Origin: Vibrio toranzoniae
Lineage (GTDB): Bacteria; Pseudomonadota; Gammaproteobacteria; Enterobacterales; Vibrionaceae
Direction: 5' to 3'
DNA: 64,000 nt
Assembly (NCBI RefSeq): GCF_024347655.1
Contig: NZ_AP025514.1
Span: forward strand, 2,046,001-2,110,000
The translations under genes were made by a program, and so were the position numbers. This document shows positions 38,849 through 48,744 of the stretch, in pieces; position 1 is the first letter of the stretch; each line of letters begins with the position of its first letter. A model generated the notes under the pieces. That model made no database searches and had not been told where the DNA came from. It worked only from the letters and a program-made list of their open reading frames with translations.

Positions 38849-39145
38849 ATGCCTTTATCAACCTCTTCTCAGACTCCTCTATCTAAGTATTTATCAAGGC
38901 TAAAAGCCTACTTCAATGAATTATTAGACTTCCAATCGCGTATTTGGGTTGTGCATATCTTTGAAGGCTCCATTACCGACCAATCGTTTGTGATTAACGA
39001 AGATGGCTTTAAAGAGCCATTAGAGTGGATGAAAAAGCGTGACTATCAAGGAAAAATGCTTGATCGTGTAGATAAGATGAAAGTCTCGCAAGTGATTGAG
39101 ATTCACTTTGAAGACAAGATGCATCGACTGATGCGAGTTAAATAA
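38849..39145 (+). CDS. Conserved small protein of unknown function
   Basis: A 98-residue acidic/basic mixed protein with no signal peptide or membrane segment. It has a helical N-terminal half and two short hydrophobic beta segments (IWVVHIFEGSITDQSF, VIEIHFEDKMHRL). I do not recognise a family. The frame is open to a GTG at 38804, but the ATG at 38849 gives a cleaner start; the choice is uncertain. It is alone, facing the CBS gene. Confidence 0.6.
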   Translation: MPLSTSSQTPLSKYLSRLKAYFNELLDFQSRIWVVHIFEGSITDQSFVINEDGFKEPLEWMKKRDYQGKMLDRVDKMKVSQVIEIHFEDKMHRLMRVK

Positions 39146-39208
39146 CCTTTGTAACTTAATCATTTACCGAAATACCTGTGCTAGAAAATGAGTCACAAAA
39201 AACAGGCA

Positions 39209-39238
39209 CAAAAAAGGCCAGCAACGACGACTGACCTT
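39209..39238 (-). terminator. Intrinsic terminator after the TrpD-like gene
   Basis: Minus-strand stem AAGGTCAG/CTGGCCTT followed by TTTTTT, about 28 bases past the stop. Confidence 0.75.
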
Positions 39239-39265
39239 CTCTCATTTTATGTCGTTAGTTTGCCG

Positions 39266-40222
39266 CTAACTTTCACAATAAACTTCCCAAAGATGCAATG
39301 CTTTTGCATAGGCTTCAGCTTTGTCATGTGTTTCTGCAAATAAAATCGCCGTCATACTGTCAACCACACTATTCGCCATTAGCTCCATCTCATCTTCCGG
39401 AGTACCCAAGACACATTCGGAAGGCAGAGGCAGTTCTGCGTTCATGGTCCCTTCCCAATAGAAAGACTCCACCTTTTCAGGTGAGCTCATCCAAACCGTT
39501 TGGCTAACCTTGGGGTTATATTCCGACTCGCCATTCATGCCTTTGAATGAAATTACCGAGTGGGATTTATTGCCAATGACATGCTCAACTTCAGCGTGCA
39601 ACTGAGGAAAACCAGGGTGGAAACTGCCACGTAACCCTAAACGGCCACCACCTGGGTTTAATGCTCTAACTACAGTGTTGATTGGCGTCCTCAACCCATA
39701 GCGGTGTTTCCAACCAATCATCGTTTGAGCTTCTGGAGCAAAATTCACTAGAGGTAGATATGCAATGCCATCAACTTCTAGGATCTGTTTCGCGTCTTGT
39801 GGATCGGCCGCTCTACGGACACCAACGAGATCTAAATAAGTCTCAACGTGTGTACGACCGCTTGGCTTATCCATATAACCATGCATCAAGACTTTATAGC
39901 CATTGTCTGCCAATATCTTCGCCGCAAGTAAGTTCCACGGTTTACCACTAGCGGTATCGTTCCGCTTACCGGCGTAGCAAGGCCAATCGATATCAGCGCC
40001 CAAGTCAGGCACTCGTGATTGGAATGCTTTTACAAAGCCAGCTATCTCTTCGTTGGTTTCATTTTGTACACGAATTAACATCAATAGCATCGCCATTTGG
40101 TCGTCACCGACCTTTCCGCTTAAATACTCATCCATGATGCGATAGGCTTGTTCGAACGATAAAGGCTTACGCCCTCTTTCCCCTCGTCCAACAGTACGAA
40201 TACACTCTAAAATACTACTCAT
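39266..40222 (-). CDS. TrpD-like glycosyl transferase family protein
   Basis: A 318-residue protein with the anthranilate phosphoribosyltransferase fold: N-terminal helical domain (EQAYRIMDEYLSGKVGDDQMAMLLMLIRVQNET) and a catalytic-like domain with YAGKRNDTASGKPWNLLAA and SGRTHVETYLDLVG. The phosphoribosyl-pyrophosphate loop of TrpD (GTGGD) is not present, so tryptophan synthesis is unlikely. Related YbiB/TrpD2 proteins bind nucleic acid. No trp gene is nearby. Function is not known. Confidence 0.75.
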   Translation of the reverse strand: MSSILECIRTVGRGERGRKPLSFEQAYRIMDEYLSGKVGDDQMAMLLMLIRVQNETNEEIAGFVKAFQSRVPDLGADIDWPCYAGKRNDTASGKPWNLLAAKILADNGYKVLMHGYMDKPSGRTHVETYLDLVGVRRAADPQDAKQILEVDGIAYLPLVNFAPEAQTMIGWKHRYGLRTPINTVVRALNPGGGRLGLRGSFHPGFPQLHAEVEHVIGNKSHSVISFKGMNGESEYNPKVSQTVWMSSPEKVESFYWEGTMNAELPLPSECVLGTPEDEMELMANSVVDSMTAILFAETHDKAEAYAKALHLWEVYCES

Positions 40223-40550
40223 TGACTGTTAATTCTCTTCCGTAGATATCAATAAAATTTATTACGTTTTCGATTCTATGTCACTCATAGCGCATTGCAA
40301 AGCGATTCGAGCCTATAGTAATAACTGCAAGTGAGTTTATTAATGATCGATAAGTAAGCGGCCTGAAGTAAAACGAGGCAAGCAATACAACCCGCAACAT
40401 CGGAGTCGTTTTAAATGGCGGTAAAACATTGGGCTAAAAGAAATATAAACCTAGCGTGGAATCCACCACTGGCATCTGCCGTGATTTTTCATATACTGCA
40501 CCCTATTGAAACATTCACTACTCTGTAAAACACAAATATTGGGCACCTTT

Positions 40551-41045
40551 ATGATCATTCTGAGCACCAACGTTGGCGATATCGAAATTGAACTCAACCT
40601 TGAGAAAGCACCTGTCAGCTCTAAAAACTTCCTTAAATACTGCCAAGATGGTTTCTACGAAGGCACCACATTTCACCGTGTTATTGAAGGTTTCATGATT
40701 CAAGGAGGTGGACACACTATCGACATGACAGAAAAACCAACTCGTGCACCCATCGTCAACGAAGCAAACCGTGGCTTGAAGAATGTAATTGGCTCTGTGG
40801 CGATGGCTCGTACAGACTCACCACATTCTGCGACAGCACAATTCTTTATCAACCTTGATAACAATGACTTTTTAGACCACACCTCTACCACAAATGCAGG
40901 CTGGGGCTATGCTGTATTTGGTAAAGTATCTGCGGGCATGGATGTGGTCAACAAAATCGCTGCCGCACCAACTACCATACGTTGGGGACATGAAGATGTG
41001 CCTTGCGAAGATATCGTGATCACTAAAGTCAGCATCAACGAATAG
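40551..41045 (+). CDS. ppiB: Peptidyl-prolyl cis-trans isomerase B
   Basis: PpiB is the cytosolic cyclophilin that isomerises prolyl bonds. The 164-residue length matches the E. coli protein exactly. Catalytic-core motifs are visible: [21 protein letters not shown] with the active Arg, [18 protein letters not shown] and [15 protein letters not shown] took the ATG at 40551, the family start; the frame is open upstream to a TTG at 40506. A terminator follows at 41096-41129. Confidence 0.97.
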   Translation: MIILSTNVGDIEIELNLEKAPVSSKNFLKYCQDGFYEGTTFHRVIEGFMIQGGGHTIDMTEKPTRAPIVNEANRGLKNVIGSVAMARTDSPHSATAQFFINLDNNDFLDHTSTTNAGWGYAVFGKVSAGMDVVNKIAAAPTTIRWGHEDVPCEDIVITKVSINE

Positions 41046-41095
41046 TTATCACGGAAACATAAAGACGAAGCGAGACTAACACTAATATAGAACTG

Positions 41096-41129
41096 AGCCT
41101 GTCACAGCCCTAATTCGCGCAGGCTTTTA
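41096..41129 (+). terminator. Intrinsic terminator after ppiB
   Basis: Stem AGCCTG/CAGGCT with an 18-base loop followed by TTTTATTTT, about 50 bases past the ppiB stop and next to the end of the convergent transporter gene. Confidence 0.6.
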
Positions 41130-41993
41130 TTTTCGTCTCGACCATTTGATATAACAAAACAGTGAAGCAATAATCACCGTACCACCAAGCAGCTTCTGCG
41201 TTTCAACACTTTCTCCTAGCACCCCAACGCTCAGTAACAGTGTCCATACTGGTTCTAGAATCATGATCAGCGCCGCCACTTCCATGTTCACAGAGTGCTG
41301 GCCTACCGTTTGTAATAGGTAGCGAATAGACGTCGCAACAACCGCAGACACAATGAACCAGAACACTAACGTTTTAGTGATTTCAAATTCCGGCTGGGTC
41401 GTCATAGACGCAAACGCCAAACCACTGACTCCGACTACGAAAAGCTGAATACAGATCGAGGCAATTGGCTTGATGTTAGTAATCACACGCTTGTTCATCA
41501 CAAAATGAATCGAGAGCAGCATCGACGCCAATAAGAAATAGATCTGACTCTGTTCGACATTCCAGCCGTTGCCTAAGGTCAGTAATAACATGCCGATGAT
41601 CGCAATTGGGAAAGACAACCAAAACGCACGATTAGGCTTAACTCGAAACAGAATCCAAGAAACAAACGGCGCAATGATCATGGCTAAGCTCATGATAAAG
41701 GCCCCTTCAGACAAGCTTTCGGTTACCGAAACCGCAAATACCCATACCTGCAATGAGGCAGACAGCAACAACCCCACCCCGCAAAGAGACAAGATCTGCT
41801 TAATCGAGAGCTGGCGAATATGATGAATACAGAATGGCAATAAAATAAGGCTTGCAACAAAAAATCGCACACCGATGAACACTGGCCCCGGCATTTCCAA
41901 TACCACCAACTTAGATGCGATCCACCCTACCCCAGCTAGCAGGGTGGCAAATAGGAGGTAAAGTTCTCCACGCATCGATTTCACGTTCATCAT
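41127..41993 (-). CDS. EamA/DMT family transporter
   Basis: A roughly 288-residue membrane protein with about ten helices arranged as two EamA repeats (GVGWIASKLVVLEMPGPVFIGVRFFVASLILLP; then MLLSIHFVMNKRVIT, FWFIVSAVVATSIRYLLQ, and EPVWTLLLSVGVLGESV at the end of the second repeat). These export small metabolites or amino acids; the substrate is not predictable. The frame opens with a TTG (41999); I used the first ATG. It is convergent to ppiB and is separated from cyoE by the cyo terminator. Confidence 0.88.
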   Translation of the reverse strand: MMNVKSMRGELYLLFATLLAGVGWIASKLVVLEMPGPVFIGVRFFVASLILLPFCIHHIRQLSIKQILSLCGVGLLLSASLQVWVFAVSVTESLSEGAFIMSLAMIIAPFVSWILFRVKPNRAFWLSFPIAIIGMLLLTLGNGWNVEQSQIYFLLASMLLSIHFVMNKRVITNIKPIASICIQLFVVGVSGLAFASMTTQPEFEITKTLVFWFIVSAVVATSIRYLLQTVGQHSVNMEVAALIMILEPVWTLLLSVGVLGESVETQKLLGGTVIIASLFCYIKWSRRK

Positions 41994-42011
41994 TTTCAAT
42001 CGTCCGATAAC

Positions 42012-42039
42012 AAAAAAACAACCTTACTCTGCAAGGTTG
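42012..42039 (-). terminator. Intrinsic terminator of the cyo operon
   Basis: Minus-strand stem CAACCTT/AAGGTTG followed by seven T, downstream of cyoE and upstream of the EamA transporter start. Confidence 0.85.
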
Positions 42040-42120
42040 CTTTTATAAAAAATTCAACAGGATCAAGATACTATCCATTACTCAATATACCAAGTCCTTT
42101 GGGCTATATCTCTATTGAAG

Positions 42121-42990
42121 TTACAAAAAAGGCAACGGAATCAGTTCTATCCCGAGTACGCCACTGATGCTCATCACCACCAGCAGAGAGACCTTGAAAA
42201 CGGTCTTTGACCACTGAATATAGTTGAGGCAATCGACTTTGCGGAATGTCACTTTGGTCCACATAAAGCACACTGCAGCTGACACCGCTAGGTATTCGTA
42301 ACCCGCTTCTCCGAGCAAAAATAGCCCCAGTGCAACCGCGCCAAACGCGACTACATACGCTTTCATATGCTGATGTGCTTTGTCGACGCCCTCTTTGACC
42401 GGTAACACAGGAATGCCGGCATCACGGTAATCTTGAATGCGGAACATCGCAATCGCATAAGAGTGTGGCATCTGCCATAAACAGAACATGATGAACAGTA
42501 GAACAGCTTCTAAGCTCAGGTAGTTCGTCACGCCAAGGTAGCCAACTAATGGTGGAACCGCGCCAGAAATACTGCCCACTAAGGTGCCGTAAACCGAATT
42601 ACGCTTGTACCACATGGTGTAGAAAAAGACGTAGAACACATAGCCAAGCAACACCACCACCGCAGACATTGGATTAACGAATTGAAACAGCAGCGCCGTG
42701 CCTGCCAACAACATGACTAACGCATAAATAAATGCCACGTCCGTGTTGATGTTGCCCTGAACCAATTCGCGGTTCTGGGTACGTTTCATTTTCTGGTCGA
42801 TATCTCGGTCAAAGATGTTGTTCACCACGCAACCTGATGCAATCACAAGCCCTACACCCGCTAAAGTCGTCAGTAACAACATCGCACTGGCTGGTTCTGT
42901 TTTTGCGGCGAGGAAGAACCCCGCCGCAACAGAAATCAGGTTGCCGAAAATGATGCCCGGTTTGGTAATAGACAAATATTTTTTCAGCAT
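42121..42990 (-). CDS. cyoE: Protoheme IX farnesyltransferase
   Basis: CyoE converts heme b to heme o for cytochrome bo3. I placed the start at the ATG at 42990 (LKKYLSITKPGIIFGN), giving 289 residues; the open frame continues 5' but that part overlaps cyoD. The UbiA-type motifs are present: NNIFDRDIDQKMKRTQNR (aspartate-rich) and YKRNSVYGTLVGSISGAVPP. Nine helices are expected. It is the last gene of cyoABCDE and is followed by a terminator. Confidence 0.96.
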   Translation of the reverse strand: MLKKYLSITKPGIIFGNLISVAAGFFLAAKTEPASAMLLLTTLAGVGLVIASGCVVNNIFDRDIDQKMKRTQNRELVQGNINTDVAFIYALVMLLAGTALLFQFVNPMSAVVVLLGYVFYVFFYTMWYKRNSVYGTLVGSISGAVPPLVGYLGVTNYLSLEAVLLFIMFCLWQMPHSYAIAMFRIQDYRDAGIPVLPVKEGVDKAHQHMKAYVVAFGAVALGLFLLGEAGYEYLAVSAAVCFMWTKVTFRKVDCLNYIQWSKTVFKVSLLVVMSISGVLGIELIPLPFL

Positions 42991-42998
42991 ACCTTGGC

Positions 42999-43310
42999 CT
43001 ACAACTTCATGTTGACGTTCATGTTGTAGATGATCCATACCGAGCCAGCGATAAGAATCAATACAACAATGGCGGTAAACATCAGTGACACCAAGTTCCA
43101 ACGCCCATCGGAAGATTTCGCTTCCATATGTAAGAAGTACTTAAAGTGCACAAAGATTTGTACCAGCGCACAACCGAACAAGATCACGTAAGTTTCCGTG
43201 CTTGGTAGCGCATGTGACCACACAATGTAGAACGGAATAATGGTCAGAATCAGTGACGCGATAAAGCCTTTCACGTAATCCGTTGCACCGCTGTCTAGAT
43301 GCTGTTCCAT
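42999..43310 (-). CDS. cyoD: Cytochrome o ubiquinol oxidase subunit IV
   Basis: The 103-residue subunit IV of cytochrome bo3, with three helices (YVKGFIASLILTIIPFYIVWS, ETYVILFGCALVQIFVHF and LVSLMFTAIVVLILIAGSVWI). I start it at the ATG at 43310 because the upstream part overlaps cyoC; the cyoC stop and this ATG overlap by one base. The HFKYFLHME stretch between helices 2 and 3 is family-typical. Confidence 0.94.
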   Translation of the reverse strand: MEQHLDSGATDYVKGFIASLILTIIPFYIVWSHALPSTETYVILFGCALVQIFVHFKYFLHMEAKSSDGRWNLVSLMFTAIVVLILIAGSVWIIYNMNVNMKL

Positions 43311-43927
43311 TACATCACCCCCATTAAGTACACGATGGTAAATACACAAATCCAAACGATATCAAGGAAGTGCCAGAACAGGCTTAAGCACTGGAAACGC
43401 ATAGACATGTTGTCGTTCAAGCCTTTGGTTGAAAGCTGGTGATACGCCACCGCCATCCAAATCAGACCGAACGTTACGTGCAACCCGTGTGTGCCAACCA
43501 AGGTAAAGAACGCAGAAAGAAACGCACTTTCTTGAGGGCCATAGCCTTCTGCAATCAAGTGATGGAATTCATACACTTCCATACAGATAAAGGCTAAGCC
43601 CAATACGAAAGTGACTTTTATCCATCGCTTCAGTCCCGTAACGTCTTTGCGCTTCATTGCAATCATGCCAAAGCCAAAGGTGATACTACTGAACAGCAGC
43701 ATCATGGTTTCGACAAATACGAACGGCAGTTCAAAGATGTCTTTACCTGTCGGCCCTGCGATAGATCCACTCTCAAGCACGGCATAAGTCGCGAAAAGCG
43801 TGGCAAACAGGACACAGTCACTCATCAAGTAAACCCAGAAGCCAAACAACTTATTGCCCGCAGCTTCGTGGTGATGATCATGCGAGTGTGCAAGATCATA
43901 AGTGTGTGACGGAGTATTAGCTTGCAT
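43310..43927 (-). CDS. cyoC: Cytochrome o ubiquinol oxidase subunit III
   Basis: Subunit III of cytochrome bo3, 205 residues from the ATG at 43927 ([20 protein letters not shown]), which overlaps the 3' end of cyoB by 11 bases. Five helices are visible, with [21 protein letters not shown] at the first and [14 protein letters not shown] in the fourth, plus a His-rich N-terminus. It sits third in the cyoABCDE order. Confidence 0.95.
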   Translation of the reverse strand: MQANTPSHTYDLAHSHDHHHEAAGNKLFGFWVYLMSDCVLFATLFATYAVLESGSIAGPTGKDIFELPFVFVETMMLLFSSITFGFGMIAMKRKDVTGLKRWIKVTFVLGLAFICMEVYEFHHLIAEGYGPQESAFLSAFFTLVGTHGLHVTFGLIWMAVAYHQLSTKGLNDNMSMRFQCLSLFWHFLDIVWICVFTIVYLMGVM

Positions 43928-45995
43928 ACGTCGTCTCCAAGTCATCTTTATTGTTGTTATCACTGTCACCGTCAGCGCTGTTACCACGACCAGAGTTGTC
44001 GCCTTTCACTGACTGTTTCTTAGCTTCTTCAAGCTGTGCACGTCGAGCCGCTTCAATCGCTTTGATCTCTTCAACTTCCACGTAGTAGTCCACATCGTCG
44101 TTGTAGCTGTGTTGAATACACGTCACCACGATACCCACTAAGCTTGCAGCGGCTAACCACCAGATGTACCAAATCATTGCGAAGCCAAATGCCAACGCCC
44201 ATGCCGACACATAAATGCCTGTCGGTGTGTTCTTCGGCATATGAATACGTTCGTATTCTTCTTCCTGAGTTGGGTCAAACTCGCCACTTTGCTTTTGGTA
44301 CCAGAACGCGTCTAGTTCATCGCCCCTAGGCAATTTTGCAAAGTTATAGAACGGCGGTGGTGAAGACGTTGCCCATTCGAATGTACGTCCGCCCCATGGG
44401 TCACCGGTTAGATCTCGGTTTTGGTCGCGGTCACGAACACTCACGTAAATCTGAACGAACTGACAAACAACACCCATTGCAATCACGCCCGTACCTGCTG
44501 CCGCAACCGCCAGTAGAGGGAAAAACTCAGGGTTGATGTCTTGGCTCAAACGGCGTGTCATGCCCATAAACCCTAGAGCGTAAAGCGGTAAGAACGCCAT
44601 CAAGAAACCAATGATCCAGCAGTAGAATGCGCGTTTGCCCCAAAGTTCGTTCAGAGTGAAACCCGTCGCTTTCGGGAACCAGTAACCAATAGCCGCAAAG
44701 CAACCGAATACTACGCCACCGATGATCACGTTGTGGAAGTGCGCAATTAGGAATACCGAGTTATGCAGAATGAAATCTGCGCCCGGAACCGCCATCAATA
44801 CGCCCGTCATACCACCAACGGTAAAGGTGATTAGGAAGCCCACTGTCCACATCATTGGCGTGGTAAAGCGGATACGTCCTTTGTACATGGTGAACAGCCA
44901 GTTGAAGATCTTAACCCCAGTCGGGATGGAGATAATCATGGTTGCGATGCCGAAGAAGGCATTCACATTGGCACCAGAGCCCATGGTGAAGAAGTGATGC
45001 AGCCAAACCACAAACGCAAGGATTGTGATGGCGACCGTCGCCCATACCAGTGAGGTATAACCAAACAGTTTTTTACGTGAAAAGGTCGCAGTCACTTCAG
45101 AGAACACACCGAAGATAGGCAAGATTAGGATGTACACCTCAGGGTGTCCCCATGCCCAAATCAAGTTCACATACATCATCACGTTGCCACCAAGGTCATT
45201 GGTGAAGAAGTGCGTGCCGATGTATCTATCCAAAGTCAGTAACGCGATGGTGACCGTTAGGATTGGGAAAGAGATGATGATCAGGATGTTGGCACACAGA
45301 GATGCCCAGGTGAATACTGGCATCTTCATCATTGGCATAGATGGAGTACGCATGCGCAAAATGGTCGCGAAGAAGTTCACACCCGTTAACGTGGTACCCA
45401 CACCGGATATTTGCAGTGCCCATATCCAATAATCGACCCCGACTCCCGGACTTGCCTCAATGCCAGACAGCGGCGGATACGCCAACCAACCCGTACGGCC
45501 AAATTCACCTAAGCCCAGTGACATGTTGGTTAGGATGATACCCACCACAAACAGCCAGAAACTCAGGTTATTCAGATAAGGGAATGCAACATCACGAGCA
45601 CCGATTTGCAGCGGCACGATGATGTTCATCAAACCGATAACCAAAGGCATCGCTACGAAGAAAATCATGATCACGCCGTGAGCCGTGAAGATTTGGTCGT
45701 AGTGATGTGGCGGTAAATAGCCCGTCTCACCCGCTGCAGAAAGCAATTGCTGGCTACGCATCATTACCGCATCGGCAAAGCCACGAACTAACATCACCAT
45801 CGCCACAGCAATGTACATGAAGCCCAATTTTTTGTGGTCTACAGACGTAAACCATTCATTCCAAAGGTATTGCCACTTACCGGCTTTGGTTACCGCATAC
45901 ACCACTAAACCACCCACTAAAGCGATCATGGTTAACGTGAACAAAATAATGGGTTCGTGGTAGGGAATTGAGTCTAGAGTTAATCTTCCAAACAT
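43917..45995 (-). CDS. cyoB: Cytochrome o ubiquinol oxidase subunit I
   Basis: The catalytic subunit, with low-spin heme b, high-spin heme o and Cu(B). The 692-residue protein has about fifteen helices. The heme and copper ligands stand in [26 protein letters not shown] with the cross-linked His-Tyr pair, [12 protein letters not shown] and [16 protein letters not shown]. The C-terminus extends as a charged tail of over 50 residues rich in Glu, Lys, Asp and Asn. It is six bases downstream of cyoA. Confidence 0.97.
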   Translation of the reverse strand: MFGRLTLDSIPYHEPIILFTLTMIALVGGLVVYAVTKAGKWQYLWNEWFTSVDHKKLGFMYIAVAMVMLVRGFADAVMMRSQQLLSAAGETGYLPPHHYDQIFTAHGVIMIFFVAMPLVIGLMNIIVPLQIGARDVAFPYLNNLSFWLFVVGIILTNMSLGLGEFGRTGWLAYPPLSGIEASPGVGVDYWIWALQISGVGTTLTGVNFFATILRMRTPSMPMMKMPVFTWASLCANILIIISFPILTVTIALLTLDRYIGTHFFTNDLGGNVMMYVNLIWAWGHPEVYILILPIFGVFSEVTATFSRKKLFGYTSLVWATVAITILAFVVWLHHFFTMGSGANVNAFFGIATMIISIPTGVKIFNWLFTMYKGRIRFTTPMMWTVGFLITFTVGGMTGVLMAVPGADFILHNSVFLIAHFHNVIIGGVVFGCFAAIGYWFPKATGFTLNELWGKRAFYCWIIGFLMAFLPLYALGFMGMTRRLSQDINPEFFPLLAVAAAGTGVIAMGVVCQFVQIYVSVRDRDQNRDLTGDPWGGRTFEWATSSPPPFYNFAKLPRGDELDAFWYQKQSGEFDPTQEEEYERIHMPKNTPTGIYVSAWALAFGFAMIWYIWWLAAASLVGIVVTCIQHSYNDDVDYYVEVEEIKAIEAARRAQLEEAKKQSVKGDNSGRGNSADGDSDNNNKDDLETTYAS

Positions 45996-46000
45996 GACGA

Positions 46001-46897
46001 TTATCCTTGGGTTTCCGGCAAACAGTTCATTGAACCAGGGTGCTGGGTCACGACATCGGTGAATAAAAATGGTGGGATACTGGAGAACAGAGTGACGGGT
46101 TCAGCCACACTTGGCGCAGCCAATGAACGGAACTGCTCCCAATCTTCAATACGGTCTGGGCTAGCTTTCACTTTTTCCACCCAGTTTAGAAACGCCACTT
46201 GATCAGGCATGGCTGACGCAGTGAATTTCATCTGTGAGAACCCTTTACCACTGTAGTTCGATGCAAAACCTTTGAAGTCACCTTCATGGTTAGCAATCAA
46301 ATTCAGCTTGGTCACCATTCCCGGCATCGCGTAGATCTGCGAACCAAGACGCGGGATAAAGAACGCGTTCATGATGTTGTCTGAAGTTAGCTTAAACGTC
46401 ACCGGAACATCTTTCGGGAACGCAACATAGTTAACCGTCGCAATGTTTTGCTCCGGATAGATGAACAGCCACTTCCAGTCCAGAGAGACCACTTCGATCA
46501 CCATAGGTTGCACATCACTTTCCAGAGGCTTGGAAGGCTCTAGTTCGTGTGTTGTTCGCCAAGTGATGGTGGCTAAAATCGCGATGATGATGATTGGAAT
46601 CGTCCATACCACAACTTCGATCTTGGTTGAGTGCGCCCAGTCAGGTGCATACTCTTCTGTGGTATTGCTTTCGCGGTATCTATAAGCAAAGTAGATGGTC
46701 ATCAGAATCACGGGGATGACGATAATCAGCATCAGCAATAGAGCCGTGATTATCAGCTCCTTTTCCTGAACGCCAACGCTACCTTTTGGGTCGAGCAATG
46801 CGGAGTTACATCCTTCGAGCATCAGGACGGTTCCCACCAAACCAATCCTCGACAGATTTGCTCTCGATAAAATGCGTTTATATCTTGAAGCTTCCAT
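46001..46897 (-). CDS. cyoA: Cytochrome o ubiquinol oxidase subunit II
   Basis: Subunit II of cytochrome bo3, a 298-residue lipoprotein: lipobox around LEGC (Cys about 30), two helices ([29 protein letters not shown] and [19 protein letters not shown]), then the cupredoxin-like domain with [33 protein letters not shown] and the [14 protein letters not shown] stretch. Quinol oxidases lack the copper-A ligands, as here. It is the first gene of the cyo operon, facing a 780-bp upstream region. Confidence 0.95.
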   Translation of the reverse strand: MEASRYKRILSRANLSRIGLVGTVLMLEGCNSALLDPKGSVGVQEKELIITALLLMLIIVIPVILMTIYFAYRYRESNTTEEYAPDWAHSTKIEVVVWTIPIIIIAILATITWRTTHELEPSKPLESDVQPMVIEVVSLDWKWLFIYPEQNIATVNYVAFPKDVPVTFKLTSDNIMNAFFIPRLGSQIYAMPGMVTKLNLIANHEGDFKGFASNYSGKGFSQMKFTASAMPDQVAFLNWVEKVKASPDRIEDWEQFRSLAAPSVAEPVTLFSSIPPFLFTDVVTQHPGSMNCLPETQG

Positions 46898-47673
46898 TAA
46901 CTTTCTCGATGGTTATCCAGCCTCAGAACGAACGCCCGAGTACTGGTTGTCATGGTCATTAGAATATTTATGTGTTGAGCATGTGAAACGACGCATCTCA
47001 AAGCGAAACTGAATTAAACCCATTTCTGCATAGTCAAAACTGCCAAATTAAAACGACAGTGCTGCGCAGCCGAAACATTGCCGCACGGTTAAAACCACAC
47101 AAAAAACATGACTTAATTGTTACACTTTGAAATGTATTGTTACATTTGGCGCATTATGAAGAGTTGAAATGGAAAGCTCACCAAACAAACTTGGAAACTA
47201 ACCTTTCATTAATAAAGGCAGAATATAAGAAAGAGAACGCAATTTTGACGCGCGACAATTGCGTGCTACATGAATTAGGCCAATGCTGGTAAGGGCTTAA
47301 AGAGAGATGTATGAACAAGTACCTCCCACCAAAGCACAAGGTAAGATCGAGGCATATTAGAAAGTGCGAATCAATGAAAACATGACGAAGATCACGTTAA
47401 TGAAATCACATACTATTTAAATGGTATTTTTAAAAGATATCACTTCAGACAGATACTCATAAGGTATTTAAATAACATCTTGCTTTTTATGATAATCATG
47501 TCAGCTATACTCAGCAGAAAACTGGCAAAGATGTCAACACGAAGGTCTGAGTGCATTCTTCGGACACGACAACGGCGAGTCTGATAATGAAAGACTGAAT
47601 TACACGCGTGGATGTGTTGCATTATTCTTAAACAGCAACCAACCTCGCTAGTTTGACCCCAAATGAATTAGGG
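46898..47673. promoter_or_regulatory. cyo upstream region
   Basis: A 776-bp gap between cyoA and the LysR gene. The only open frame of note (47440-47622, minus, 60 codons) is unsupported and I leave it out. The region carries a direct repeat of ATTGTTACA (47116-47124 and 47136-47144), two helical turns apart. The second copy lies inside a palindrome, AATGTA-TTGT-TACATT (47131-47146). This looks like an operator about 220-250 bp before cyoA. Confidence 0.45.
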
Positions 47674-48570
47674 TTAGTTAGCAGGAGGAGCTGACTCTAG
47701 CAGTAATTCGTAGAACCGTTTTGCAGCAGGGCCTGTCTTTGCCCCTTTTGGCAAAGTAAGATGAAGCGGAACATGATATCCACTGCCATTTTCGACATTG
47801 AGTACCGTGAGCTTGTCACTTACTCGACTTTCAACAATGTGCTTTGGTAATCGACAATAACCCACGCCCTGCTCTACCGCGCCAAACGCATGATCGAAGT
47901 TATCGACCGTAATACGCTGACTCGACTTCAACCACCCTACATCCTTTTTCTCAGCTAGCTTTCCTACCGATCCTAAGTCTCGCACCACAATTTGTGGTAG
48001 CGACGATAACTGATTAAGCGATACAGACGATGCCTTAACTAATGGGTTCGAGCAAGCAACGACAGGCTCCATCATCGTAAAACCAAAGGCTTCTGCTGAG
48101 TAATTAGTAATAGGCAGGTTGATGATAGCCACATCGGCCAGTTCTTGAGTCACCATTTCCGTCGTCTTAGACAATGATGTTTCAATCACTTGTATTGATG
48201 TGGTGTTGTTCTCCGCCAAAAATGTAGCCATCGGTTGATAAAGGCGTTCAAGACAACATAAGTGATCAACCGCAACCACAATTTCAGACTCTACACCTTT
48301 CGCCAGTTGTTCACTGATCAACTCCAACTCTCTGGCTTGTTCCAGCATACTACTCGCTCGGCGCAGCAGTGACTTTCCATCTTCCGACAGCACAGCACGA
48401 CGACCTTCGACCTGCACTAAAGTCATGCCTAATTGATCCTCCAACTTTCTCAAAGCATAAATCAGCGTGGTGTGGCTCTTGTTCAATTGCAGCGCCGCTG
48501 CCTGAATACTGCCTGCACGGTCAATCTCGTAAAGGGTTTGCCATTGGTCGAGGGTGGTTTTCAATCTCAT
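47674..48570 (-). CDS. LysR family transcriptional regulator
   Basis: A 298-residue LysR-type regulator. The winged helix-turn-helix covers about residues 1-60 (LYEIDRAGSIQAAALQLNKSHTTLIYALRKLEDQLG). The effector domain has the usual IVVAVDHLCC start and TVDNFDHAFGAVEQGVGYCRLP. It faces ydhR across 174 bp that holds three phased repeats, so it probably controls ydhR and itself. The effector is unknown. Confidence 0.92.
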   Translation of the reverse strand: MRLKTTLDQWQTLYEIDRAGSIQAAALQLNKSHTTLIYALRKLEDQLGMTLVQVEGRRAVLSEDGKSLLRRASSMLEQARELELISEQLAKGVESEIVVAVDHLCCLERLYQPMATFLAENNTTSIQVIETSLSKTTEMVTQELADVAIINLPITNYSAEAFGFTMMEPVVACSNPLVKASSVSLNQLSSLPQIVVRDLGSVGKLAEKKDVGWLKSSQRITVDNFDHAFGAVEQGVGYCRLPKHIVESRVSDKLTVLNVENGSGYHVPLHLTLPKGAKTGPAAKRFYELLLESAPPAN

Positions 48571-48627
48571 CGGTCTAAAATCCTGACAGTTACTAACTAT
48601 ATTATGAACTTTTCTGTCTATTTTTTA

Positions 48628-48674
48628 CAGGTAATATCTATTTCAACAGGTAATACCTAACACAACGGGTAATC
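48628..48674 (+). repeat. Three 19-bp-phased repeats before ydhR
   Basis: CAGGTAATA at 48628, CAGGTAATA at 48647 and CGGGTAATC at 48666 follow with a strict 19-bp period, in the intergenic region of the divergent LysR and ydhR genes. They are probably regulator binding sites. Confidence 0.6.
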
Positions 48675-48744
48675 AAGCCTTCTATATTTTGGAAATGACC
48701 ATGAGTCTCAGCGCAATACCAAGTAACTGTTTGGAGAAATAACC

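Noticed and set aside
39266..40222. Annotating the TrpD-like protein as anthranilate phosphoribosyltransferase
   Set aside because: The PRPP-binding GTGGD loop of TrpD is missing and no trp gene is nearby.
47440..47622. 60-codon open frame on the minus strand upstream of cyoA
   Set aside because: No ribosome-binding site, odd composition (His- and Cys-rich) and position inside a probable regulatory region. I see no support for coding.
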